Assembly (NCBI GenBank): GCA_024195265.1 | Contig: JAJLRJ010000010.1 | Coordinates: 11,570,154 to 11,634,153 of the forward strand | Reading direction: 5' to 3' | Length of the DNA stretch: 64,000 nt | Source of the DNA: Dendrophyllia cribrosa | Taxonomy: Eukaryota; Cnidaria; Anthozoa; Scleractinia; Dendrophylliidae | Part shown: positions 55,079 to 62,739 of the stretch, one piece after another | Layout of the letters: each line of letters begins with the position of its first letter | How positions within the stretch are numbered: position 1 is the stretch's first letter | Program-made: the position numbers and the translations under genes | Notes under the pieces: model-generated | The model's input: only the letters and a program-made list of their open reading frames with translations | What the model was told of the DNA's origin: nothing | Databases searched by the model: none

Positions 55079-56965
55079 TCATATTTCAATGAGAACTGTT
55101 GCTTTTGCTTTGTTAATTGTACCATTATGGAACAGGTGGAAACTAAAATCTCTTTCTTTAGGAACAGTTGAGTCGAAAGAGAATACGAGTGACTTTGAAT
55201 GTGGGGAAGAGGAAGGAGTTACTACTTTATTGAAAACGTTACCCCCTGGAATCCTGGTGTATAAAGTCATTCGAATTTGACTAGGGTCTATGTTTCCAAC
55301 ACTGTTATAAACATAAAGAGTGATTTGGATGATTTTAACATCAAAACCCAATGCCTGACGATTTACCTCGTTTGGTTCGTCAGCTGAAAAGAAGAGATAA
55401 TGGTCATTTTTGACGTTATCGTATTTTGCTAAAATGACTGATCTGGATTTAGGCGTGAAATTCAACAACTTGAAACCATTCAAATCCAAATCAGTTTCCA
55501 TCACCATCTTCCCCGAGTCAAAAACGAAAGGAGCATCATAAACAGAACTTGGCACATCTGATTGAGAACCTTTGACGCCATAAATAATCAGATTTGCTGG
55601 GCCTTGAACAGCTGATGATGCTGTTCCTTGCCATTTCAGATCCAGATAAATGAACTCCGGTGGAGAAATCTGCCATTTATGCATGTGAATGATTGACCTT
55701 GAATACCCCGATAATTTTTTTGTTGATTGTTGATTGATATTCAAGCTCGTGGAAACCACGTCAACGCTCACACCCGTCATGGAAGCGGGGAAGAATTCAA
55801 TGCAAATCGTATATTCTCCTTCTGGAAGCTTCAGCATGTTAAATCCAAGTCTCCCAGAGTATTCATTGAAAACATCTTTTGTTATTTTCAAATCATACAC
55901 CTTCTTATTGATCTGATGGGGTGAACTTGCAAAATCAGATAAACCAGTCACTGTTATATTATGTTCAGCTCTGGATTCACCCACATCCTCCATCAAATAC
56001 CGGAATTCATCCTTCAAGTGGGAGGTTGAAGATATATGTGATTCATTGACATATTTTTTAAGGTCAGCTTCTGTTTTGATCAGTTCCTCTGCCAGAGCTA
56101 CTGTCTTCTCATTTAGCTGTGTATCAACATATTGTTTTGATGTTGCTTCATTGGATGTTTTTGGATCAGGAAGACCAATGATTTTCTCCGATCCCATATC
56201 AAGTTGCCCAGTCATTGTTCCACCTGACAAAGAAAGCTTTTTGACTGCCGTGTTGGCTATCTGCCCCACCAGCTCGGAGACTGCCGTGTCCACATATTTT
56301 TTGTCGACTGCTTGATCGATTGCTGTTGGATCTTTCACGTTATAAACAAATTGGTTTCCCATATCCAAACTTGTTTCCATTGGAAACGTTTCTTTTCGGC
56401 TGACAAAAACATTCTTTGCGTCATCATAGGAGATCAGATTGTTATAGTTCGCTGACAGGTCATCATAAGTTTGTTGTTTTGAATGCGTGACATGGAAAAG
56501 TCCTTTCAAATCAATGTCTTTCGTTACTTCATGCGTGTGAGCAGGTGCAGCTGGGTGATATTTTTTCAGCGTCACCATGTTCACCGCAGAAAGATCTTGA
56601 TTTTCATCAGTATCCAGATTTGTGATCAGTTTCCGATCCATGTCAATCTCTCCAGGAAGAATCAGTTTCTTTCCCCTGAGGTCCAGATCTCCAGTCATAT
56701 GGGAGGATCCATCAACCTGCAAAGAATCTGCTCTCAGTTGAATTAGTTTGGTTTCCACACTGCTTTTCAACGAGTCAACTTGATGTTTTGTAACTGCATC
56801 ACCATTTCCTGTTCCTTCAGCGACATTAACTAGTTTTCTGTTTGACATATCATAATCTCCTGTGGATGTCAGCTTAAAACCAACTCCTGGCAATCCATCT
56901 TTTCCATCTCGACCCCCTCGAGAAGTGCTTGTTGTTTCAGAAAGCAATCCATTTGAATAGCTCAT
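55079..56965 (-). CDS. Tail-fibre-like spike/attachment protein
   Basis: 628 residues from ATG 56965 (CTTTAAAATG), one base after the ATPase stop. A longer frame overlapping the ATPase is rejected. A short collagen-like piece ('GRDGKDGLPGVG', about 18-29) is followed by repeats of the phage-tail-fibre kind: 'KLVNVAEGTGNGDAVTKHQV', 'DQAVDKKYVDTAVSELV', 'GGTMTGQLDMGSEKIIGLPD' and 'SNEATSKQYVDTQL'. These [AD]V[TD]K[KQ]YVD and 'G.[ML].[ML]....I..L.DP' patterns are typical of trimeric fibre shafts. The C-terminal half is beta-rich and suits a knob. The inferred role is receptor attachment, as for the adenovirus fibre. The frame is intact. Confidence 0.7.
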   Translation of the reverse strand: MSYSNGLLSETTSTSRGGRDGKDGLPGVGFKLTSTGDYDMSNRKLVNVAEGTGNGDAVTKHQVDSLKSSVETKLIQLRADSLQVDGSSHMTGDLDLRGKKLILPGEIDMDRKLITNLDTDENQDLSAVNMVTLKKYHPAAPAHTHEVTKDIDLKGLFHVTHSKQQTYDDLSANYNNLISYDDAKNVFVSRKETFPMETSLDMGNQFVYNVKDPTAIDQAVDKKYVDTAVSELVGQIANTAVKKLSLSGGTMTGQLDMGSEKIIGLPDPKTSNEATSKQYVDTQLNEKTVALAEELIKTEADLKKYVNESHISSTSHLKDEFRYLMEDVGESRAEHNITVTGLSDFASSPHQINKKVYDLKITKDVFNEYSGRLGFNMLKLPEGEYTICIEFFPASMTGVSVDVVSTSLNINQQSTKKLSGYSRSIIHMHKWQISPPEFIYLDLKWQGTASSAVQGPANLIIYGVKGSQSDVPSSVYDAPFVFDSGKMVMETDLDLNGFKLLNFTPKSRSVILAKYDNVKNDHYLFFSADEPNEVNRQALGFDVKIIQITLYVYNSVGNIDPSQIRMTLYTRIPGGNVFNKVVTPSSSPHSKSLVFSFDSTVPKERDFSFHLFHNGTINKAKATVLIEI

Positions 56966-56966
56966 T

Positions 56967-57599
56967 TTAAAGTCTTTCATCAAAGTTTTTAGCAATGAAT
57001 TTCCTTGGTTTATCCACATAGAGGAAAGAAAACGGATCACGCGTGGCTTTCAAATAATCTTCTTTCTTGATGTTGTTTTCCCTGCAGATTGCGGTAATTT
57101 CTTTGTTGCTTGGAAATTCAAAAATGCAAAAATGTGAGCAATTCAGGCGGATATCTTTTGGTGTTTGGAAATAACTTTGTGAAAGATAAATCACAGAACA
57201 ATTCTTGTGCCGGCCTTGGATGAAATAGTCAACCAATGGCTTTTGGTTTTTCTCGCAAACAAAATCGTCAAAAACAACCAGTTTTTGATTCTCCCCAGAT
57301 AATTCAGAAACTGGGATGATTTCATCCTGGGATGCTTCCACGATGTTATATCCAGCTTCTTTGCTGATTGGGCGAAATGTTTTCATCAGGTGTTGATATT
57401 TGGCTTGGTCAAGATTTTTCGCATAGAGGAAGATCTTATCGTAGAAAAGCAATCTCAAAATCATATCCAGGAGAACGTTTGTTTTTCCAGATCCTGAAGG
57501 ACCACAGATCAACATTCTGAAAGTTCGATCCGGCATGAAGGAATGCAACTGCCGAAAGTTTGTGATTGGGTCCTGACAATCATAATTTGGAATCTTCAT
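56967..57599 (-). CDS. Genome-packaging ATPase (A32/FtsK-HerA type)
   Basis: Drives DNA into the capsid. The 210-residue protein has a Walker A motif 'GPSGSGKT' (33-40) and a Walker B motif 'LVVFDD' (107-112), followed by 'QGRHKNCSVIYLSQSYF', the sensor-like region typical of A32-type packaging ATPases. Length is as expected for Polinton ATPases. It starts AATAAAATG at 57599, 82 bp from the divergent PPxY-protein gene, and ends one base before the spike ATG. It is a core morphogenesis gene and appears intact. Confidence 0.9.
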   Translation of the reverse strand: MKIPNYDCQDPITNFRQLHSFMPDRTFRMLICGPSGSGKTNVLLDMILRLLFYDKIFLYAKNLDQAKYQHLMKTFRPISKEAGYNIVEASQDEIIPVSELSGENQKLVVFDDFVCEKNQKPLVDYFIQGRHKNCSVIYLSQSYFQTPKDIRLNCSHFCIFEFPSNKEITAICRENNIKKEDYLKATRDPFSFLYVDKPRKFIAKNFDERL

Positions 57600-57681
57600 T
57601 TTATTTCCCAGAAGACAAATTCAGATGAACATCTTGTTCAACATCTTGTTCTTCATCCAAATTCATGTTTGTAGACTTAAA

Positions 57682-58692
57682 ATGAGTTTATTGAAATGGA
57701 ATGAAATGGCCAAAAGCAAATCTGCTTTGGGGAAAAAAATCAACTTTGTTCACGATGTCATCACCCAGAAAAAGTTGGGTGAAGAAACAAGCCAAACTGG
57801 ACTGGCAAAAATGTTCAAACCCATAACAGCAAAACTAGATGATGTTATTGCGTCGAATTTGAGACAGCCATCCTTGCCAATTCGAAGGAGAAAGCCAACA
57901 ATCTCAAAAGTCGATCCAGGCATAGATTATTATCCAGAAGTCGATCCATTTGAAGAGATGGATGTTGGCAGTTTGTTGGATGATGAGGTTGTTGCGCCGC
58001 AAGCTGAAAAACAAACTTTTTTGGGAGAATTGAGGGAAGAGTTTGGAGATGATCCACCTCCATATGAAGATGAAATTCCTGATTACTCTCTGGAGCCTGA
58101 GGATGAAGAAGAAGAAAAGAAAAAGGAAGCAGACAAAAAAGCAAAGGAAGAGAAAGAAGATCAAGAGGTTGCAGATGAATATTTAGCTGAATTGGAGATT
58201 GATACTTATAACACAGTGGATTGGATGCTTGCAGACCCAGATCTCACAGCAAAACAGAAACAAAATTATCTTGAGCAAAACATTCTTGCTGATGCAAAAC
58301 ATAGAAGAAACCAGCTGAAAGGGTATAAAGCTGCTTGGACGAAAAAATTCAAAAACAAAGAAATAGCTGAACAGACAATGAGAAAGAAGCATAGAGAAAT
58401 AGACCGTTCCTTCAAAGTTCTGAATGAATATATAAAACATTACACAAAGAAAACAAAAACATTTCAGGGTTCTGGGCTGAGGAGAAGAAAAAAAGGTGGA
58501 GCTATCCGCTTGTTCTCCAATCCCAAAGAACTTCTCAAAAAAGTTGAGGTAATCATTGGCTCCATTCTTGCTGGAAACACAAATCTAGCAATCAGAAACA
58601 CTGGAGTGGGCATTCTTGATCTTCTCCTGAAAGAGTCAGTTATCAACAAATCCCAGCATGAAAAGCTGTTCAAAAACTATTTCAAACCATAA
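57682..58692 (+). CDS. Virion-type protein with PPxY motif and coiled coil
   Basis: 336 residues from ATG 57682 (CTTAAAATG). An in-frame ATG 19 codons upstream adds a hydrophobic leader but lacks the TAAAATG context. The N-terminus is basic, then an acidic stretch contains 'DDPPPYEDE' (PPPY at about 125-128), the PPxY late-domain form that recruits NEDD4-type ubiquitin ligases through WW domains. A Glu/Lys-rich coiled coil follows ('EEEEKKKEADKKAKEEKEDQ') and a basic 'GLRRRKKGGA' with a helical C-terminus. Adenovirus protein VI also carries a PPxY motif used in trafficking. By position before the penton gene it is likely a structural or cementing protein. Function is inferred. Confidence 0.65.
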   Translation: MSLLKWNEMAKSKSALGKKINFVHDVITQKKLGEETSQTGLAKMFKPITAKLDDVIASNLRQPSLPIRRRKPTISKVDPGIDYYPEVDPFEEMDVGSLLDDEVVAPQAEKQTFLGELREEFGDDPPPYEDEIPDYSLEPEDEEEEKKKEADKKAKEEKEDQEVADEYLAELEIDTYNTVDWMLADPDLTAKQKQNYLEQNILADAKHRRNQLKGYKAAWTKKFKNKEIAEQTMRKKHREIDRSFKVLNEYIKHYTKKTKTFQGSGLRRRKKGGAIRLFSNPKELLKKVEVIIGSILAGNTNLAIRNTGVGILDLLLKESVINKSQHEKLFKNYFKP

Positions 58693-58693
58693 A

Positions 58694-59452
58694 ATGGAAA
58701 GAGAAATCGTCCTGTCATCTTACGCCGTTAAGAACAAACAAAACAAACCTGCAGATTTCACAACAAAATTCAATCAGCCAATTATTCTTGATCAGAATGA
58801 ACAATATGTTGTTGGGTTGAAACGAATCATCAATATGAGTTTTACGTGGTATAACATCAATCCACAATATGGAAATCAACTGATCAGGTTTTCCTCTGAT
58901 GGTGGAAAAACATTTTCCGATATTGCTTTTCCTGCTGGAGTTTGGGGGTATTCTGGAATAAATGATTTCATTCAAAAAGCAACAGTGGTGAAAGTCGCTG
59001 GAAAAGAAGATGTTTTCCCCATCAATCTGGCCTTCAGCAATGAAACTTTTAGAGTGACAATCACATTGGCTGAAAATTATCAACTGGATTTCACCCAATC
59101 GAATTTCGGAGAGCTTGTGGGGTTTGATAAAAAGATTCTGAAAGAGAAAGTTAATCTTGGCCCCAGAGTTCCAAACCTCAGTCAAGATACTGATATGTTG
59201 AACATTCATTGTGATCTGACAAATAATTCATTTGTGGATGGAGAAGAGACTGATATCATCTATTCCTTTTCCACATCTGTTCTGCAGGCATCATATAGTT
59301 TTGAGCGTGAACCCATAAAAATAGCATTCTGCCCTGTGAATAAAAACACGATCAGCTCCATTCGCATCTATATCACAGACGGGAAAAGAAGAATTGTCAA
59401 CTTGAATGGGGCAGACACAGCATTCTCGTTGATATTAAAAAAACGAATCTAA
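58694..59452 (+). CDS. Minor capsid protein (penton, single jelly roll)
   Basis: 252 residues from ATG 58694 (CATAAAATG), one base after the previous stop. An upstream ATG inside the preceding gene is rejected. The start 'SSYAVKNKQNKPADFTTKF' plus 'PIILDQNEQYVVGLKRI' is the typical opening of Polinton penton proteins. Further features are 'VWGYSGINDFIQKA', 'NIHCDLTNNSFVDG' and a beta-rich C-terminus. It forms the pentameric vertices with the major capsid protein encoded two genes downstream. The frame is intact. Confidence 0.8.
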   Translation: MEREIVLSSYAVKNKQNKPADFTTKFNQPIILDQNEQYVVGLKRIINMSFTWYNINPQYGNQLIRFSSDGGKTFSDIAFPAGVWGYSGINDFIQKATVVKVAGKEDVFPINLAFSNETFRVTITLAENYQLDFTQSNFGELVGFDKKILKEKVNLGPRVPNLSQDTDMLNIHCDLTNNSFVDGEETDIIYSFSTSVLQASYSFEREPIKIAFCPVNKNTISSIRIYITDGKRRIVNLNGADTAFSLILKKRI

Positions 59453-59453
59453 A

Positions 59454-59885
59454 ATGAAAGCATATGAATTTTCTCGAGTTTATCACCCCAAACTGGGGAA
59501 GTTTGTTTATAAGCACAAAGGAACAGGAATCATTTTTGATTCCATCTTCAAACCACTGAAAAAGATGGCAGGACCAGCCATGAAAGGAATTCTCAAGAAA
59601 GTTGCGAAACCATTTGCGAAAAAAGCTTTGGACGCAGGAATTTCTCACGCTGGGGAAAAAGTGGGCAAAATGGCAGTTGAAAAATCAGGTGATTTGATCA
59701 TGAAAAAACTGAGAAACATGAAGATTGGAAAACCATCTGCGAGTCCTGCGAAACGAGGACGAAAACCACAATCACTCTCTGCTTCGCTCTCAGCTTCACT
59801 TCCTGCTTCACTCCCTGTGAAACAACCACAGAGAGAAAGTGCAACTGACATCCTGAATAGACTGATCAGTGGCCAAGGAATTTAA
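59454..59885 (+). CDS. Small basic core-like protein
   Basis: 143 residues from ATG 59454 (TCTAAAATG), one base after the penton stop. It is strongly basic with an amphipathic helical middle ('FKPLKKMAGPAMKGILKKVA', 'KPFAKKALDAG'). A 'GRKPQ' segment and a Ser/Ala/Leu/Pro repeat ('SLSASLSASLPASLP') follow, then a C-terminal 'ATDILNRLISGQGI'. The composition suits DNA condensation or membrane activity (compare adenovirus pVII, pX and VI). The repeat may vary in length between copies. No family was firmly recognised. Confidence 0.6.
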   Translation: MKAYEFSRVYHPKLGKFVYKHKGTGIIFDSIFKPLKKMAGPAMKGILKKVAKPFAKKALDAGISHAGEKVGKMAVEKSGDLIMKKLRNMKIGKPSASPAKRGRKPQSLSASLSASLPASLPVKQPQRESATDILNRLISGQGI

Positions 59886-59899
59886 AATAATCTATCAAA

Positions 59900-61186
59900 A
59901 TGGCTTTTCGATCGAATGAATATCTCCAAAGAAATGAATTAGTAAGATTCCAGTTGGATGATGTTATCAGAGCCCCAGCAAATGGGCAACATCAAACAAA
60001 AAATGGTTATAAATTCACCATCAATGATAGATCGGCGTTTTATGACTGGCATAATGCTTATTTTGAAGTGCAATTTCAACTCCAGAAATTAGCAGATGGT
60101 GCTGGATATAGAGCAGCTGATAGAATAACAGTAATAAATGGTTCACATTCCCTGATAAAACACATGACAATCAAATCTGCAGGGAAGATTGTTTACGAAC
60201 CTGACAATCTGCATAAAGTTACTTTTGTTAAAAATCTGTTGGAATACTCAGATGATTTCAGCAGATCAGTAGCAAAGAACAGTTTCTGGTATCTGGATGT
60301 GAATGCAACAACTGCTGCGAATAACACAGGATTTGAAGCGAGACGACTGCAAACTCAAGCTCTTCGAAACGATGGAACTGGAGGGGCAAAAGATGTTAAT
60401 TGCATTATCCCCCTGAATCGTTTCTCCTTTTTCGAGGAACTGGAAGACAGGATGTTGGTCCCAATGCAGCTGCAATTCGAAATTAATCTTCAACAGGATT
60501 CTGAATTAATTCATATGGCAAATGGCACAGATCCTGGAAGAGTTGTTATCAACAGATTTTTGCTTTGGGTGCCGAGATTGACACCAAAAGATTCTCTTTA
60601 TGATAAATTTGTCAGTTCATTCCTGAAAGAATCACAATGGAAGTATCTGAGGGAGACATATGAACAATCAGCTCCTGCACAATCATCAGGGTTCTTCCAG
60701 ATTTCAGCGAGCATTGACAATGTAAAGCATATTTTTGTCTGGCTGAAAAGAGCAGCTCCACCCAATGATGACCCTGCAGAAGATAACCCATATCTCTTTG
60801 ACACTTTCAAGCTGAATGCAGCAGATGCAAACTCATCCTTGTCAACTTGCAGATTGGAGTATGGAAATGGAGTGTTTTATCCTGAAACTGACTATGACAC
60901 AGAATCAAAAGTCAGAATCTTCAATGATGTCATGGCTTATGCAATGAGGAAAAATGACTTCAACACTGGGACTCAGTTGAATTTGGCTAACTTTCAATCT
61001 CTCTTCAGCCTCATTTATTTCGACTTGTCTTACCAAGCTGAAAAACCAACAAGAGATCCCAAACAGTTAATATTTCGATATACGCTGAATGCCAATGCAG
61101 CTGCAGCCTTCAATGTGCATGCAGTCGTTCTTTATGAGGAAACAGCTAAGATTGATAAAGTTGGAAATGAATTAGTTATAGCTTAG
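59900..61186 (+). CDS. MCP: Major capsid protein (double jelly roll, hexon-like)
   Basis: 428 residues from ATG 59900 (ATCAAAATG). The N-terminal 'FRSNEYLQRNELVRFQLDDV' with 'RSAFYDWHNAYFEVQFQLQK', the middle 'CIIPLNRFSFFEELEDRMLV' and the terminal 'RYTLNANAAAAFNVHAVVLY' match Polinton/adintovirus capsid proteins built from two jelly rolls that form trimeric capsomers. It is somewhat short for the family, but the frame is continuous and both ends look right. It sits between core-like genes as in other elements of this type. Confidence 0.85.
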   Translation: MAFRSNEYLQRNELVRFQLDDVIRAPANGQHQTKNGYKFTINDRSAFYDWHNAYFEVQFQLQKLADGAGYRAADRITVINGSHSLIKHMTIKSAGKIVYEPDNLHKVTFVKNLLEYSDDFSRSVAKNSFWYLDVNATTAANNTGFEARRLQTQALRNDGTGGAKDVNCIIPLNRFSFFEELEDRMLVPMQLQFEINLQQDSELIHMANGTDPGRVVINRFLLWVPRLTPKDSLYDKFVSSFLKESQWKYLRETYEQSAPAQSSGFFQISASIDNVKHIFVWLKRAAPPNDDPAEDNPYLFDTFKLNAADANSSLSTCRLEYGNGVFYPETDYDTESKVRIFNDVMAYAMRKNDFNTGTQLNLANFQSLFSLIYFDLSYQAEKPTRDPKQLIFRYTLNANAAAAFNVHAVVLYEETAKIDKVGNELVIA

Positions 61187-61210
61187 AAAAAACATATGTT
61201 ATCATTAAAA

Positions 61211-62125
61211 ATGACAACATATCACCCATTCAAAATAAATTTGTCTAAAGGACAAAAAGACAAGCTTGGAAGAGCATTCAGAACAAACATACCTATCACC
61301 CTGAGATTGGGACGAAATCAAACAAGTGGAAGCGATGAACTGATGCTGACAGCCAGTCAAATTAAAAAAATTTCCAAAGCTGCATCGTTGGGAAAAGGAG
61401 TTGAAGTGAAGATAACAAAAGCTCAAATCAGAAAAGTGATGAAACAAGGTGGAAGTTTATTTTCTGCTGTTGTTCCTTTAGTGAAAACATTGGTGCCAAC
61501 CCTGGGAAAAACACTTGGATTGTCAGCATTGGCTGGACTGGCAAGTGAAGGAGCGAGTCAAGTTGTGAAAGCAATCAGCGGAAAAGGAGCGGGTCAAGTG
61601 GGTGGGTTTCTCATCCCCCAAAATAAAATTCAGAAACTGATTGACAATAAACATTTGTTGACAAATAAACAGAAACAAGATATTTTGGTTGCCTTGCAAT
61701 CAGGAGGAAAAGTTGTGGTGAAACCAACCGTAAAACAATCTGGAGGAGCACTTGGCACTATTCTGGCATCCATTGGAATCCCACTTGCTCTTGACATGGT
61801 AAAGAATTTATTTGGAAAAGGTGCCCCTAGAGTTGGCAGACCAAAAGGGAGCGGAGCGACCTCTGGAAAAGGTGCTCCCAGAGTTGGACGACCAAAAGGG
61901 AGCGGAGCGACCTCTGGAAAAGGTGCTCCCAGATTGGGGACTCCTTGGGCAAGACCTCCTCCATTCATCGGAAGCTGGAGAAACTCTGTTGGAATGGGGA
62001 AAAAAAATCAAAAACGGGCAAAGGACTTCTGCTGGGATCGAAAAGTCCATTCAACAGCATCCCACTTCTCGGGGCACTTCTGTGAAGCTGAGCGAAGCGA
62101 ACGAAGTGAGCCGCGCGAAACCTAA
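61211..62125 (+). CDS. PX-like basic virion protein, 3' end frameshifted
   Basis: 304 residues in the open frame from ATG 61211 (TAAAAATG). It has 'QIKKISKAASLGKGVEVKIT' and 'KAQIRKVMKQGGSLFSAVVP', then a Gly/Ala-rich hydrophobic stretch. Two copies follow of a 17-residue 'GKGAPRVGRPKGSGATS' repeat (51-bp DNA repeat at about 61819-61920) with AT-hook-like GRPKG. This resembles the PX/pX (mu)-related proteins of adintoviruses. After 'MGKKNQK' the frame turns into an unconvincing Cys/Ser/Arg-rich end. From about 62002 the -1 frame instead encodes a hydrophobic C-terminus ('GLLLG', 'SPFNSIPLLGALL') ending at TGA 62083-62085. The switch point is a run of eight A inside A AAA AAT. Confidence 0.65.
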   Translation: MTTYHPFKINLSKGQKDKLGRAFRTNIPITLRLGRNQTSGSDELMLTASQIKKISKAASLGKGVEVKITKAQIRKVMKQGGSLFSAVVPLVKTLVPTLGKTLGLSALAGLASEGASQVVKAISGKGAGQVGGFLIPQNKIQKLIDNKHLLTNKQKQDILVALQSGGKVVVKPTVKQSGGALGTILASIGIPLALDMVKNLFGKGAPRVGRPKGSGATSGKGAPRVGRPKGSGATSGKGAPRLGTPWARPPPFIGSWRNSVGMGKKNQKRAKDFCWDRKVHSTASHFSGHFCEAERSERSEPRET

Positions 62126-62132
62126 ATTTGTA

Positions 62133-62555
62133 ATTAAACCGCTGTCAAATATTGATCTGTTGAATTGGATTGAATATCTGAGGATTCCCAATTTCAAAGG
62201 AATATTTGCAAGAGATGAAGCTATGCCTAAAAAACACAGCCCATGCATCATCAATCTTGATTCGCTTAAAAATGCAGGAACTCATTGGGTTTGTTGCGTC
62301 CCATCGCATGATAGAAAATTCTTGTGGTATTTTGATAGTTTCGGCATGGGCTATCCTCTCGAATTTAAAAGTTCCAAACCTGTAATTTGGAACAGCAGTC
62401 AGTATCAAAACATCAACAGTGTTTTTTGCGGGTATTATTGCCTTTATTTCCTGCATCAATGGTCGCAGGGGAAAGATTTCTATGATATTCTCCAACCTTT
62501 CAGTTTGACTGACACAATGCAAAATGAGAAATTCATAAAACAATATTTCAACTGA
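62133..62555 (+). CDS. Adenain-type cysteine protease (no ATG at expected start)
   Basis: Maturation protease of the adenain/Ulp1 fold. It has 'PLSNIDLLNWIEYL' and 'FKGIFARDEAMP', the catalytic His in 'THWVCC' (about 62284), the acidic residue in 'WYFDSFG', the Gln in 'SSQYQ', and the nucleophile Cys in 'SVFCGYYC' (about 62427). The frame is open upstream without ATG, running antisense to reason through the PX-like repeat. The expected start position reads ATT (62133-62135), and the next ATG is too far in ('MPKKHSPC'). Start loss, a non-AUG start or frameshift expression are possible. The catalytic residues look intact. Confidence 0.8.
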   Translation: MKPLSNIDLLNWIEYLRIPNFKGIFARDEAMPKKHSPCIINLDSLKNAGTHWVCCVPSHDRKFLWYFDSFGMGYPLEFKSSKPVIWNSSQYQNINSVFCGYYCLYFLHQWSQGKDFYDILQPFSLTDTMQNEKFIKQYFN

Positions 62556-62557
62556 AA

Positions 62558-62716
62558 ATGGAATCATATTGCGTCAAAGAAAAAAGGTTCACTGATTGCG
62601 TTGAACCATCCGGATATATGACTGCAAAAAATGGGAGAAAGATGTTTTTCTGCCATTGCGCTTCATGCGGAATTAAAAAAACAAGATTCGTGAAACAAGG
62701 GAACTCGGGAAACTAA
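62558..62716 (+). CDS. DUF5679-like zinc-ribbon ORF
   Basis: 52 residues from ATG 62558 (TGAAAATG), directly after the protease stop. 'ESYCVKEKR' and 'TAKNGRKMFFCHCASCGIKK', then 'TRFVKQ', match the small DUF5679-like zinc ribbon seen in viral and Polinton proteins (YCVKC...T.NGR...G.C..CG.K..RF). The first CxxC is degraded (C-V-K-E) while the second (CASC) is kept. The stop TAA (62714-62716) comes directly after a G GGA AAC heptamer, and the -1 frame runs into the phospholipase. The ORF may therefore be the N-terminal part of that protein. Confidence 0.65.
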   Translation: MESYCVKEKRFTDCVEPSGYMTAKNGRKMFFCHCASCGIKKTRFVKQGNSGN

Positions 62717-62739
62717 GTCTGCCCTCACAAGGTGGGGGC
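62707..62739 (+). promoter_or_regulatory. Candidate -1 ribosomal frameshift signal
   Basis: The heptamer GGGAAAC (62707-62713) is in the X XXY YYZ register of the zinc-ribbon frame and is followed immediately by TAA. After a 7-nt spacer (62714-62720), GCCCTCAC (62721-62728) pairs with GTGGGGGC (62732-62739) around loop AAG, giving 8 pairs including one T-G. G GGA AAC is an established slippery sequence (simian type D retrovirus gag-pro). Function here is inferred. Confidence 0.55.

Noticed and set aside
55727..56746. Plus-strand ORFs opposite the spike gene
   Set aside because: They are antisense shadows of the spike reading frame with no motif of their own.
61630..62050. Pro/Ala/Phe-rich minus-strand ORFs
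   Set aside because: They come from the complement of the GKGAPRVGRPKG repeat in the PX-like gene.
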